64,000 nt of DNA. Origin: NIOZ-UU35 sp964344175 (GTDB lineage Bacteria; Chloroflexota; Anaerolineae; Anaerolineales; UBA11858). The translations under genes and the position numbers were made by a program. The notes under the pieces were generated by a model. The model was not told the DNA's origin. It did no database searches and was given only the letters and a program-made list of their open reading frames with translations. Below are positions 27,421 through 35,733 of the stretch, one piece after another. The DNA lies in NCBI GenBank assembly GCA_964344175.1, contig CAYFMI010000003.1, forward strand, positions 1 to 64,000. The letters run 5' to 3'. Numbering within the stretch: position 1 is the stretch's first letter; every line of letters begins with the position of its first letter.

Positions 27421-28908
27421 ATGCGTAATCGAGGCTCATTCTCTGCATTGCGATGGATATCCATTTTCATGGTTTTCTTCGCAATCGGACTATCCACAAT
27501 TCAAATTGCATCTTTCAGCCGTCTGAGAGCCGTCTTTCCAAGCGGCATGATGATTGCCGATATTCCCGTTGGCGGGCTAGATCGTCAGGCCGCCGCGCAA
27601 CGTCTCTTAGAAACTTACAATCTTCCGGTAGAGCTTCACTACAATGAAAATATCATTCATCTCGACCCATCGGTGGTCGGGTTTGAGCTAGACCTGGAAA
27701 GTATGCTGGCCGCGGCCGACCTGGAGCGCACGCGGGTTCCGTTCTGGTTGGGCTTTTGGGATTATTTATGGGGACGGCAAACTCCACCCAGTGACATTCC
27801 GCTGCGTTCATCCTTCTCAGAAGAGCGTTTGAAGACTTATCTCAGCGAAGAGATCTCTACCCGTTACGATCTCCCACCAACACCGCCCCTGCCGGTAGCC
27901 GGCTCGGTGGATTTCCAACAAGGCACATTGGGGACTTCTCTGGATGTGACGCGCGCCATCCTGCCGATTGATAATGCGCTACGCTCGATATCCCAACGGA
28001 TTGTTGAATTACCCCTGACACGCACCCTGCCCCCGCGCCCCTCGCGCGAAAACCTTGAAATATTGCTCAAACAAACGATTGACTTGGCAGAATTTGAAGG
28101 CATTCTTGGATTCTATATGCTGGATCTGCAAACTGCCGATGAGATCCACTTTGCTTACCAGCAAGGTGTGGACTATCCGGTCAATCCTGATGTGGCTTTC
28201 ACCACCGCCAGCATTATCAAGATCCCTATCCTGGTTTCGACGTATCGGCGCATCAACGAGACGCCCGATGCCGAAACGGCTAATCTGATCGAATTGATGA
28301 TTATCGAATCGGGCAATGAAACTGCTGACTGGTTGATGCAGCGCGAAATCGACCCTATTCGAGCGCCATTGCTTATCACGGAAGATCTTCAGACCATTGG
28401 ACTGCAAAACACGTTCCTGGCCGGGCACTTCTATCTGGGCGCGCCGGTTCTCGACTTGTTTACAACACCGGCCAACTCTCGCGAAGACATCAGCACCAAC
28501 CCAGATGTTTATAACCAAACCACCCCCTCAGATATGGGGATGCTGTTGGAAGATATTTATCAGTGCTCTGAGACCGGTGGCGGCGCGCTGACCGCGGCTT
28601 TCGCCGGCGAGATCAACCAGGATGAATGCAAAGCGATGATATCGTATCTCACACAAAACAAAATGCCGTCGCTGTTGGAAGCCGGGATTCCGGAGGGAAC
28701 TCAGATTGCCCACAAGCACGGCTGGGTGACGAACAACGGCATTATCAACTTGATTGGTGATGCGGGGATTATTTACACAATTGGTGGGGATTATGTCCTG
28801 GTGATTTTTATGTATCATCCGGTACAACTAATTTGGGACCCCTCTTCTGGTTTAGTAGGCCAGTTATCTCAGGCGGTTTACAATTATTTCAACTTGCCCA
28901 CACCCTAA
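27421..28908 (+). CDS. Membrane-anchored class A beta-lactamase-like serine hydrolase
   Basis: A 495-residue protein with an N-terminal TM anchor (about 12-32). Residues 38-210 resemble the PG_binding_4/YoaR-type domain often linked to VanW proteins (DIPVGGLDRQAAAQRL). Residues 215-490 match the beta-lactamase class A fold: Ser264-x-x-Lys267 in ASIIKIPI, SGN in IIESGNETADW in place of SDN, and KHG in IAHKHGW in place of KTG. The family includes penicillin-recognising enzymes and inactive relatives, so a cell-wall role is as likely as antibiotic hydrolysis. Start 7 nt after TAGAAT; no ribosome binding site. Confidence 0.8.
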   Translation: MRNRGSFSALRWISIFMVFFAIGLSTIQIASFSRLRAVFPSGMMIADIPVGGLDRQAAAQRLLETYNLPVELHYNENIIHLDPSVVGFELDLESMLAAADLERTRVPFWLGFWDYLWGRQTPPSDIPLRSSFSEERLKTYLSEEISTRYDLPPTPPLPVAGSVDFQQGTLGTSLDVTRAILPIDNALRSISQRIVELPLTRTLPPRPSRENLEILLKQTIDLAEFEGILGFYMLDLQTADEIHFAYQQGVDYPVNPDVAFTTASIIKIPILVSTYRRINETPDAETANLIELMIIESGNETADWLMQREIDPIRAPLLITEDLQTIGLQNTFLAGHFYLGAPVLDLFTTPANSREDISTNPDVYNQTTPSDMGMLLEDIYQCSETGGGALTAAFAGEINQDECKAMISYLTQNKMPSLLEAGIPEGTQIAHKHGWVTNNGIINLIGDAGIIYTIGGDYVLVIFMYHPVQLIWDPSSGLVGQLSQAVYNYFNLPTP

Positions 28909-28933
28909 TGGATTGCATCGCCAGACCTCAGCA

Positions 28934-28997
28934 AAGGTGCGAAGCACTTCGAAAATTGAAGTAGCCCAATAAGTTCGAAAACAAGTGCGTTGCACCA
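28934..28997. repeat. Paired palindromes between convergent genes
   Basis: AAGGTGCGAAGCACTT (28934-28949), itself near-palindromic, pairs imperfectly with the inverted GGTGCAACGCACTT (28984-28997). A related palindrome recurs at 55896. It may work as a terminator for the flanking convergent genes, but no U tract is present. Confidence 0.45.
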
Positions 28998-29044
28998 GGC
29001 AAAAATCAACTCAACAACGCATTCAAAAATTTGATCCAATCGCC

Positions 29045-30007
29045 CTAGACGCGGCGGTCGATGATATATTGCCCTAACTCGTACAGCGCCTGACGCTCTT
29101 TCCCCTCGGGGAGGCCATTGAGAGCCCGCCAGCCGCGTTCGACAAATTGGCGGGCTTCGTCCAGCGCTTTATGCACTGCGCCGCTGTCGCGAATAGCCTT
29201 AACAAGCCGCGTCATACGACCGTCGTTATTATATTCCCCCCGTAGAACCGCCAACATATCGGCATCATCTGGGTTATTTTCCTGGTAGTAGATCGCCGGT
29301 AAAGTCACCAATCCCTGGCGCAAATCGCTGGCAACCGGCTTACCCACCGTGGATTGCTCACCGGTGAAATCGAGAATATCATCCACAATCTGGAAGGCCA
29401 TCCCAATTTCATAACCATACACCCGCACAGCTTCGACGACTTCATCACCGCTGCCGCTAATCAGCGCTGCCGATTTAGTTGCCAGCACAAACATCGAGGC
29501 GGTTTTGGCATAAATGCGGCGGAAGTAGTTTTCGCGGCTGGATAAGCCCCGGCTGGTGAATAACTGGGTGATTTCTCCATTGACGATAGTCGCCAGAGTC
29601 TCTGCAAATATGCGCATCACGGCTACCGAATCGGTTTGAGCCGCTAATTCAGCCGCGCGGGCAAAAATATAATCTCCCGCTAAGACAGTCGCGGCAGGTG
29701 ACCACTGGGCGTTGATGGTGGGAATTCCCCGGCGCAACAACGAGCCATCAATCAGGTCATCGTGTACCAGTGTCGCGGTATGCAACATCTCAATGGAGGC
29801 TGCCAGGGTTATCAGGCGCTTAACCTCGGCCCCCAGCATTCGACCAGTAAGCAAAGCTACAGCCGGGCGAACGCGCTTTCCGCCCGAAGAAACCAGATGT
29901 TCTAAAACTTTGTGCAGGTCTTGGTGGTGCTCTTCAATTTGACCTTGCATCAAGGCCTCAACCCGGCCAATTTGATTTTCAACAAGCGTAAAAAAACTAG
30001 TACTCAA
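29045..30007 (-). CDS. Polyprenyl synthetase (trans-isoprenyl diphosphate synthase)
   Basis: A 320-residue all-helical prenyltransferase that condenses IPP with allylic diphosphates. It has the first Asp-rich motif HDDLIDGS after the GGKRVRP substrate motif, and the second Asp-rich motif in QIVDDILDFTG. Length and motifs match octaprenyl/heptaprenyl-type synthases that supply quinone side chains, though chain length cannot be read directly. The open frame begins at 30025, but a TTG at 30007 lies 7 nt after GGAGAG and forms a TTGA overlap with the TatD stop. Co-transcribed with tatD and the phosphohexomutase. Confidence 0.9.
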   Translation of the reverse strand: MSTSFFTLVENQIGRVEALMQGQIEEHHQDLHKVLEHLVSSGGKRVRPAVALLTGRMLGAEVKRLITLAASIEMLHTATLVHDDLIDGSLLRRGIPTINAQWSPAATVLAGDYIFARAAELAAQTDSVAVMRIFAETLATIVNGEITQLFTSRGLSSRENYFRRIYAKTASMFVLATKSAALISGSGDEVVEAVRVYGYEIGMAFQIVDDILDFTGEQSTVGKPVASDLRQGLVTLPAIYYQENNPDDADMLAVLRGEYNNDGRMTRLVKAIRDSGAVHKALDEARQFVERGWRALNGLPEGKERQALYELGQYIIDRRV

Positions 30008-30810
30008 ACTGATTCTCTCCAACAAAATAATTGCTGTGCGTTCGTTGCAGTGGCTTTGATCACCTTTTCTGGCGGAAGCGCTAATTCTTGAGCGATCTGA
30101 TCGGCTACATGAACCACGTAGGCCGGTTCGTTGCGTTTACCTCGGTGAGGGTGCGGTGTCAAAAATGGGCCATCGGTCTCAATGAGCAGACGTTCTAGCG
30201 GGGTTGTCCCAACGACGCCCCGCAGTTCATTGGCATTCTTGAAAGTCACCGGCCCGGTGATACCAATAAAGAAACCATATTCAATAGCTGCCTTCGCCTC
30301 AGCCCGATTGCCAGAAAATGAGTGGATCACGCCGGGGCGGTCAGCGGGCAATTTGGGGCTATTGGCAACGAGCAGATAGATAATCTCCTCGATGCAGGCT
30401 CGATCCTCGGGGCTAGCATTTCGGGTGTGGACAACGACTGGAAGATTGACCTGCCCCGCCAATTTGATTTGCTCCTGAAAGATTCGCTTTTGAAGGCGGC
30501 GCGGCGCCCGGTCGCGGTAATAATCGAGGCCTATTTCACCGATTGCAACAACTTTTGGGTGTGCGGCCAAAGCTGTCAAAGAATCGAGCGTTTGTGCATC
30601 CCAGGTGGTGGCGCTGTTCGGATGCACGCCTACGGCGGCGTACACCCCCGGGAATCTCTCGGCTAACTCAATCGCTGCGCGACTGGAGGGCAGATCGATG
30701 CCCGGAACGAGGATCCGCTCCAGGCCCGCCTCCCAGGCCCGCGCCACAACCGCGTCGCGATCTCTATCGTAGGCATCAAAATACAAATGGCAATGTGTGT
30801 CTGTCAGCAC
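30004..30810 (-). CDS. tatD: TatD-family metal-dependent hydrolase
   Basis: A 268-residue TIM-barrel metallo-nuclease. The metal-ligand motifs are in order: DTHCHLY, GEIGLDYY (Glu), VVHTRNA, VIHSFSG and ETDGPFL (Asp). TatD homologues are 3'-5' DNA exonucleases or deoxyribonucleases linked to DNA repair and to quality control. Starts 25 nt after the phosphohexomutase stop and overlaps the polyprenyl synthase at TTGA. No ribosome binding site stands out. Confidence 0.92.
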   Translation of the reverse strand: MLTDTHCHLYFDAYDRDRDAVVARAWEAGLERILVPGIDLPSSRAAIELAERFPGVYAAVGVHPNSATTWDAQTLDSLTALAAHPKVVAIGEIGLDYYRDRAPRRLQKRIFQEQIKLAGQVNLPVVVHTRNASPEDRACIEEIIYLLVANSPKLPADRPGVIHSFSGNRAEAKAAIEYGFFIGITGPVTFKNANELRGVVGTTPLERLLIETDGPFLTPHPHRGKRNEPAYVVHVADQIAQELALPPEKVIKATATNAQQLFCWRESV

Positions 30811-30835
30811 ATCAATTCATTGTGACGCCAAGACG

Positions 30836-32257
30836 CTACTCTATCCCAGCAATCCTCAGCCCATCTTGTAATATCGCCTGCACTTTGTCTTGATGCGTGG
30901 TTTCGCAATATACCCGGATGATCGGCTCAGTACCCGAAAAACGGATCAGCAGCCAGCCGCCATCTTCGAGGATGAATTGATAGCCATCGATGGTGACGAA
31001 ATCAGTCACTTTTAGGCCGCCAATTGTTGCGGGGTTGGCGGCGATAATGCGGTCGATCTTATCCTGGCGCTCACCCTGGAAAGGCGTATCGATGCGGTCG
31101 TAGTAATGGCCGCCGACCTTACTAAAAAGCAGATCGATCAGTTCGGAGGGCTTGCGTTGAAGTTGAACCATCATATCAAGGACGAACAGCCCGGCCAGAA
31201 TGCCATCACGTTCGGGGACATGGCCGCGAAAAGCATAGCCGCCCGATTCTTCGCCACCGATGAGCGCCTGAGTTTCGACCATTTTTGGCGCGACATATTT
31301 GAAACCAACGCCGGTCTCATGCACCGGCACATCGTAGATCTTCGCCAGCTTGTTGAGCATTTTCGTGGTTGAGATGGTCTTGACAATCGGGCCGCGCTCG
31401 CCGCGCACTTCCAAGAGATAGTAGGCCAACAGGCCGTATGCGCGCAGTTGGTCGATGAAGCGGCCTTTCTCATCGCCTATGCCCACCCGGTCTGCGTCGC
31501 CGTCGTTGATAATGAGCACATCGGCTTTGTGGTCGAGGGTAGCTTGCAAACCGGCATCCACATTCGGCGGGATCGGCTCCGGGCGGCTCATTTCGGGGAA
31601 GATGGGATTGCGCTCGTTATGAATTTCGATGACTTCGGTCTTGCCGCCCGCCAGGAGACGGGTAAACCACCCCGCGCCATTGCCCCACATTGGGTCAACC
31701 AACACCTTGAGGCCGGCATCCTTGATCGGCTGAAGATCGATCAGGGTTTGAATGTGTTTGATGTAATCGGGTGCCGGGTCAAAGCGCACAACCATGCCGC
31801 CCGCTTCGGCATCGGCAAACGGCTTGCGCCTGGCTTCCGACTGGGTGGCCGGAATAAGACTCTCGATTTCTTTGAGTCCAGCCGGTGGAATGGCCCCGCC
31901 GTTTTCGTCGCGCACTTTGAAGCCGTTATCGGTCGGCGGGTTATGTGAAGCCGTGACATTGACCGCGCCAACCGCCTGTCGAGCAACCACCGAATATGAG
32001 ATCACCGGAGTGGGCGAAGCGCCATCGGTCAAATAGACTCGCAGGCCATTTCCGGCCAAGACTTCGGCAACCGCGATGGCAAAATTTTCGCCATGAAAGC
32101 GCATATCATAACCTACAATGACCCATTGATCTTTATATCCAGATTTCAACAAATAAGTGGCAAAGCCTTGTGCGCAGCGGCGCACATTGGCAAAGGTGTA
32201 GTCCTCGGCTATTCTCCCGCGCCAGCCGTCGGTACCAAATCGAATGTCGTTCGTCAT
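30836..32257 (-). CDS. Phosphoglucomutase / phosphomannomutase
   Basis: A 473-residue alpha-D-phosphohexomutase that interconverts hexose 1- and 6-phosphates. It begins IRFGTDGWRG. The phosphoserine loop is TASHNP, the Mg site INDGDADR, the sugar-binding loop GGEESGG, and the phosphate-binding loop RFSGTEPIIRVY, giving all four domains. Substrate (glucose, mannose or glucosamine) is not decided by these motifs. Ribosome binding site GGAGG and an extended -10 promoter upstream. First gene of the leftward mutase-tatD-polyprenyl synthase operon. Confidence 0.9.
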   Translation of the reverse strand: MTNDIRFGTDGWRGRIAEDYTFANVRRCAQGFATYLLKSGYKDQWVIVGYDMRFHGENFAIAVAEVLAGNGLRVYLTDGASPTPVISYSVVARQAVGAVNVTASHNPPTDNGFKVRDENGGAIPPAGLKEIESLIPATQSEARRKPFADAEAGGMVVRFDPAPDYIKHIQTLIDLQPIKDAGLKVLVDPMWGNGAGWFTRLLAGGKTEVIEIHNERNPIFPEMSRPEPIPPNVDAGLQATLDHKADVLIINDGDADRVGIGDEKGRFIDQLRAYGLLAYYLLEVRGERGPIVKTISTTKMLNKLAKIYDVPVHETGVGFKYVAPKMVETQALIGGEESGGYAFRGHVPERDGILAGLFVLDMMVQLQRKPSELIDLLFSKVGGHYYDRIDTPFQGERQDKIDRIIAANPATIGGLKVTDFVTIDGYQFILEDGGWLLIRFSGTEPIIRVYCETTHQDKVQAILQDGLRIAGIE

Positions 32258-32369
32258 CGAACCTCCATAATTGCTTGGTTGGAATACAGCAGCAAAAAAG
32301 GAATGGCAAATTTAACTTGTCCCTTTATCTGCGCATCACATCAGTAACTGAGATCGTTATAACGTGGGT

Positions 32370-32378
32370 ATTATATCA
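32370..32378 (-). promoter_or_regulatory. Extended -10 promoter of the phosphohexomutase operon
   Basis: On the minus strand TGA-TATAAT, about 110 nt upstream of the ATG at 32257. No clear -35. The intervening leader has no recognised motif. Confidence 0.55.
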
Positions 32379-32428
32379 AAGGGGATAGAGATTGGGGGTT
32401 TGAGGTTACAAATTTAAGACAGATAACA

Positions 32429-32437
32429 TGCTATAAT
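32429..32437 (+). promoter_or_regulatory. Extended -10 promoter of the cysteine desulfurase gene
   Basis: TGC-TATAAT, giving a predicted transcript start near 32444 and a leader of about 120-220 nt depending on which start codon is used. Confidence 0.55.
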
Positions 32438-32445
32438 CGGCGGGG

Positions 32446-32487
32446 TGCGTGTTGAAAGGCGGGGTTCTTCCTGTTTTGCAACACGCA
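32446..32487 (+). promoter_or_regulatory. 5' leader hairpin of the cysteine desulfurase mRNA
   Basis: A 9-bp stem TGCGTGTTG / CAACACGCA with a 24-nt loop sits at the predicted 5' end of the mRNA. It is not followed by a U tract. It could stabilise the mRNA or take part in a regulatory leader; no known riboswitch was recognised. The rest of 32258-32562 holds the two opposed promoters and nothing else I can name. Confidence 0.4.
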
Positions 32488-32562
32488 TGATTGTTTCTAA
32501 CGATCAGGAGTTTTTCATTTCGATGAAGATTATTCTCTACCGCGCATCTGGAGGAAAAAGCT

Positions 32563-33825
32563 GTGGTGAGCATCCTGAGCAGAATGACATCAGTCGAAGG
32601 ACACTCACAGGAGCGCTTTTCGACTGCACAACCTCCGCTCAGCGTGCTTCTGCGAATGCCTAACATGAACTCGGAAAAAATTTACCTCGATTACGCAGCC
32701 ACAACGCCGGTTGACCCGCGCGTGATGGAGGCGATACTGCCCTTTTTCACAAAGAAGTTTGGCAATCCATCGTCGATTCATCGTTTTGGTCAGAAGGCTG
32801 ATGCGGCTCTTGAAAGCGCACGCCAGAAAATCGCCGAGACGCTGCATTGTGCACCACAGGAAATTTTATTCACTTCTTGCGGCTCTGAGAGTGACAATCT
32901 GGCGTTGCGCGGTGCAGCCTGGGCCGCCCGCCAGCAACGCGGCGCCAACCACATTTTAATCAGCCCGGTAGAACATCATGCTGTCTCACGCACAGCAGAG
33001 CAACTGGCAGAATTATTTGGCTTCAAATTGGAGTATCTATCGATAGATGCATACGGCATCGTTCATCCAGAGGAAGTCGCCCGCCGCCTGCGCCCTGAAA
33101 CGGCGGTCGTCTCTGTGATTCACGCCAATAACGAGATCGGCAGCCTCAATCCCATTGCCGAAATCGGCGCAGTGTGCCGCGATCAAGGCATTCCCTTTCA
33201 TAGCGATTCGGTTCAGGGTGCAGCACATTTGCCCATTAACCTACAGGCGCTCAACACTGATTTACTCTCGATAGGAGCGCATAAATTCTACGGGCCAAAA
33301 GGTGTTGGGGCGCTGTATGTGCGCCAGGGTGTAACGATAAAAGCCAGCCAGACCGGCGGCTCACAAGAATTTGGCTTGCGAGCAGGCACACCGAATATTC
33401 CGTTGATTGTGGGTATGGCCGAAGCCCTGCGGCTGGCGCAAAACGAAGCCGCCACCCGGCATGAGCATCTCGTGCCCCTCCGCGATCAAATGATCGGCAC
33501 GGTACTCGAAGAAATCCCCCGCACAAAATTAACCGGGCATCCAAGCCAGCGCTTACCTAACCACGCCAGCTTTGCCTTCGAAGGCGTGGATGGTAATCTA
33601 TTGTTGATGCTGCTGGATGTGGAAGGTTTTGCCTGCTCATCCGGGTCGGCCTGTAAAACCGGTAATCCCGAACCGTCTGGAGTGTTGAAGGCGCTGGGTC
33701 TGCCGCGTGAATGGGGCTTGGGTTCTCTACGGGTTACCGTTGGCAAAGACACCTCGGCAGACGATGTGCATAAGTTCTTAAATGTGTTGCCCAAATTGGT
33801 TGCTCAAGCCAGGTCGATGAGATAG
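32563..33825 (+). CDS. Cysteine desulfurase (NifS/IscS family)
   Basis: A PLP enzyme that removes sulphur from cysteine for Fe-S clusters and tRNA thiolation. The core starts IYLDYAATTPVDP. PLP-binding Lys lies in GAHKFYGPKG, the His stacking on PLP in SPVEHHAVS, and the active-site Cys in FACSSGSACKTG. Start is uncertain: GTG at 32563 has GGAGG 8 nt upstream and gives 420 residues with a 34-residue extension. ATG at 32665 gives the usual 386-residue form but has no ribosome binding site. The extension overlaps a dispersed-repeat-like stretch (TCCTGAGC..GTCGAAGG), which weakens it. Followed at 8 nt by mnmA, the likely sulphur acceptor pathway. Confidence 0.9.
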   Translation: MVSILSRMTSVEGHSQERFSTAQPPLSVLLRMPNMNSEKIYLDYAATTPVDPRVMEAILPFFTKKFGNPSSIHRFGQKADAALESARQKIAETLHCAPQEILFTSCGSESDNLALRGAAWAARQQRGANHILISPVEHHAVSRTAEQLAELFGFKLEYLSIDAYGIVHPEEVARRLRPETAVVSVIHANNEIGSLNPIAEIGAVCRDQGIPFHSDSVQGAAHLPINLQALNTDLLSIGAHKFYGPKGVGALYVRQGVTIKASQTGGSQEFGLRAGTPNIPLIVGMAEALRLAQNEAATRHEHLVPLRDQMIGTVLEEIPRTKLTGHPSQRLPNHASFAFEGVDGNLLLMLLDVEGFACSSGSACKTGNPEPSGVLKALGLPREWGLGSLRVTVGKDTSADDVHKFLNVLPKLVAQARSMR

Positions 33826-33833
33826 GTTACCAA

Positions 33834-34919
33834 ATGTCGAGAATCGTTGTTGCGATGTCCGGGGGCGTGGATAGCTCGGTTGCCGCGGCCCTGCTGAAAG
33901 AACAAGGCCATGAGGTCATTGGGATGATGATGCGTCTGTGGAGCGAACCCGGCAGCGAGGCCGAGAATCGCTGCTGCACCATTGATTCCATGAATCTCGC
34001 CCGGCGGGTGGCCGCCCAATTGGATATTCCCTTCTATGCTGTTGACGCTAAAGATGTGTTTCGTGAAACAGTTGTCGAATACTTCATAGATGGTTACGTT
34101 CAAGGCGTTACGCCTAATCCCTGCCTGATCTGCAATCGCAAAATCCGCTGGACATTCTTGCTAAAGCAAGCTCTGGCGTTAGGGGCAGAATTTATGGCAA
34201 CGGGGCATTATGCGCGCTTGCGAGTCGCGGACAACGGGCAAACAGAGTTACTCAAAGCCGTCGACGATGCCAAAGATCAATCGTATGTGCTGCATGTCCT
34301 TAATCAGGATCAACTCAACCGTGCACGCTTCCCCCTGGGAACCTACACCAAACCGCAAATTCGCGCCCTGGCGCGCCGGTTCGATCTTCCCGTAGCTGAA
34401 CGCGCCGACAGTCAAGATTTATGTTTCTTGGGAAACGGCAGCTATCAAGATTTTCTGTTGCGCAATATTCCTGCAGTGGCGCAGCCCGGCCCAATCGTCA
34501 ATCTGGCCGGTGAAGAATTAGGACAGCATCGGGGTTTAGCCTTTTATACCATTGGGCAACGGCGCGGCCTGGGCATTGCCGCGCCGCAGCCGTTATACGC
34601 GCTGCGTAAAAACCCAACCACAAATACGCTCATCATCGGTACGAAAGACCAGTTGGGCAACAGCGAACTAAACGCCACCGGAGTTAGCTGGATCAGCGGA
34701 GAACCGCCTGTGGAGCCGATACGCGCCGAAGTCAAGATCCGCTACAAAGCACGCCCGGCCTGGGGATTGGTCACACCACTCGCAGAGGGCGAAGCCCACA
34801 TTCAATTCGATGAAACCCTGCTCGACATCACCCCCGGTCAGGCCGCAGTTTTTTATGATGGCGAGGTCTGCCTGGGTGGAGGTATCATCCATTTTTCAAA
34901 GGAGCACATGACAAAATGA
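33834..34919 (+). CDS. mnmA: tRNA-specific 2-thiouridylase MnmA
   Basis: A 361-residue enzyme that thiolates U34 of tRNAs for Lys, Glu and Gln. The PP-loop is MSGGVDSSVAA, the first catalytic Cys in NPCLICNRKIRW, and the second in ADSQDLCFLG. The C-terminal beta-barrel domains (HRGLAFYTIGQRRGLGI) are present. Lies directly after a cysteine desulfurase that can supply the persulphide. The stop overlaps the next start (ATGA). Confidence 0.95.
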   Translation: MSRIVVAMSGGVDSSVAAALLKEQGHEVIGMMMRLWSEPGSEAENRCCTIDSMNLARRVAAQLDIPFYAVDAKDVFRETVVEYFIDGYVQGVTPNPCLICNRKIRWTFLLKQALALGAEFMATGHYARLRVADNGQTELLKAVDDAKDQSYVLHVLNQDQLNRARFPLGTYTKPQIRALARRFDLPVAERADSQDLCFLGNGSYQDFLLRNIPAVAQPGPIVNLAGEELGQHRGLAFYTIGQRRGLGIAAPQPLYALRKNPTTNTLIIGTKDQLGNSELNATGVSWISGEPPVEPIRAEVKIRYKARPAWGLVTPLAEGEAHIQFDETLLDITPGQAAVFYDGEVCLGGGIIHFSKEHMTK

Positions 34920-35374
34920 GCGACAAAGAACTACATCGCACATTCGCCGTGTCCTGCTTCAACGCGGCCTGGGATTTAATTGAAAAAACCGACCGCGACA
35001 AGGCCGAAGACATCGAAATGATCCATTTGGCCCACGCATCGCGCTACCACTGGGGGCAGGCCGGAACCCCACTCAATTTTGCTCGCGGCGACTGGCAGAT
35101 CTCGCGCGTGTACGCCGTCTTAGGGTTTGGCGTGATGTCGCACAAATATGCCCAAAGCTGCTTGAATCTTTGCGAAGAACACAACTTCGGTGATTTCGAC
35201 CTGGCATTTGCCTACGAAGCATTGGCGCGGTCAAACGCTGTATCGGGTGATATTGCCAAAGCGAAAGGCTATTACTGGCTGGCCCAGGAAACTGGCAAAG
35301 AAATTGCCAAAGATGAAGATAGAGACTATTTTTTCAAAGAGTTAGAGACGATCTCAGGTTTCGAACGCGCTTGA
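34916..35374 (+). CDS. Conserved hypothetical helical protein
   Basis: A 152-residue soluble protein, coupled to mnmA by an ATGA overlap, with AAGGAG inside the mnmA end. The sequence is mainly helical and looks like two or three degenerate TPR-type hairpins (ISRVYAVLGFGVMSHKYAQSCL; LAFAYEALARSNAVSGDIAKAKGYYWLAQE). No catalytic motif seen. I do not recognise the family; the coupling does not by itself establish a role in tRNA modification. Confidence 0.6.
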   Translation: MSDKELHRTFAVSCFNAAWDLIEKTDRDKAEDIEMIHLAHASRYHWGQAGTPLNFARGDWQISRVYAVLGFGVMSHKYAQSCLNLCEEHNFGDFDLAFAYEALARSNAVSGDIAKAKGYYWLAQETGKEIAKDEDRDYFFKELETISGFERA

Positions 35375-35380
35375 TGGGAA

Positions 35381-35389
35381 TGATATACT
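35381..35389 (+). promoter_or_regulatory. Extended -10 of a leaderless small membrane-protein gene
   Basis: TGA-TATACT ends 6 nt before the ATG at 35396. No ribosome binding site in between. Confidence 0.55.
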
Positions 35390-35395
35390 AATCTC

Positions 35396-35662
35396 ATGAC
35401 CATTCCCAGCCTGTTGATCGGCCTGGTTATTTCGAGTCTCTACGCGGCGGTCTTTCATCTGTTGCGCGGCGGCGGCCCAGGTCGGTTGTTGCTCTATATC
35501 TTACTCACCTGGATCGGCTTCTGGGGCGGGCATATTCTGGGAGATTTTCGCAGTTGGCATTTTCTCGGTCTAGGGCCGCTCAATCTGGGCATGGCAACTG
35601 TTGGCAGCATTTTTACGCTGGCTATTGGCTATTGGTTGAGCCTGGTTGACACCAGTGAATAA
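35396..35662 (+). CDS. Small hydrophobic membrane protein, unknown
   Basis: An 88-residue protein with three probable TM helices (about 4-22, 30-48 and 58-82). The loop HILGDFRSWHFLGLGPLNLG is the most distinctive part. No family recognised. Starts 6 nt after an extended -10, so the message is probably leaderless even though it lies just 21 nt after the preceding gene. Confidence 0.6.
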   Translation: MTIPSLLIGLVISSLYAAVFHLLRGGGPGRLLLYILLTWIGFWGGHILGDFRSWHFLGLGPLNLGMATVGSIFTLAIGYWLSLVDTSE

Positions 35663-35733
35663 CTTTGCAGGGTTGGCCGTCCTAAAATTTTCTACTGCAT
35701 GACCGCCAATCCCAAATAGAAAAGGACACCCTA

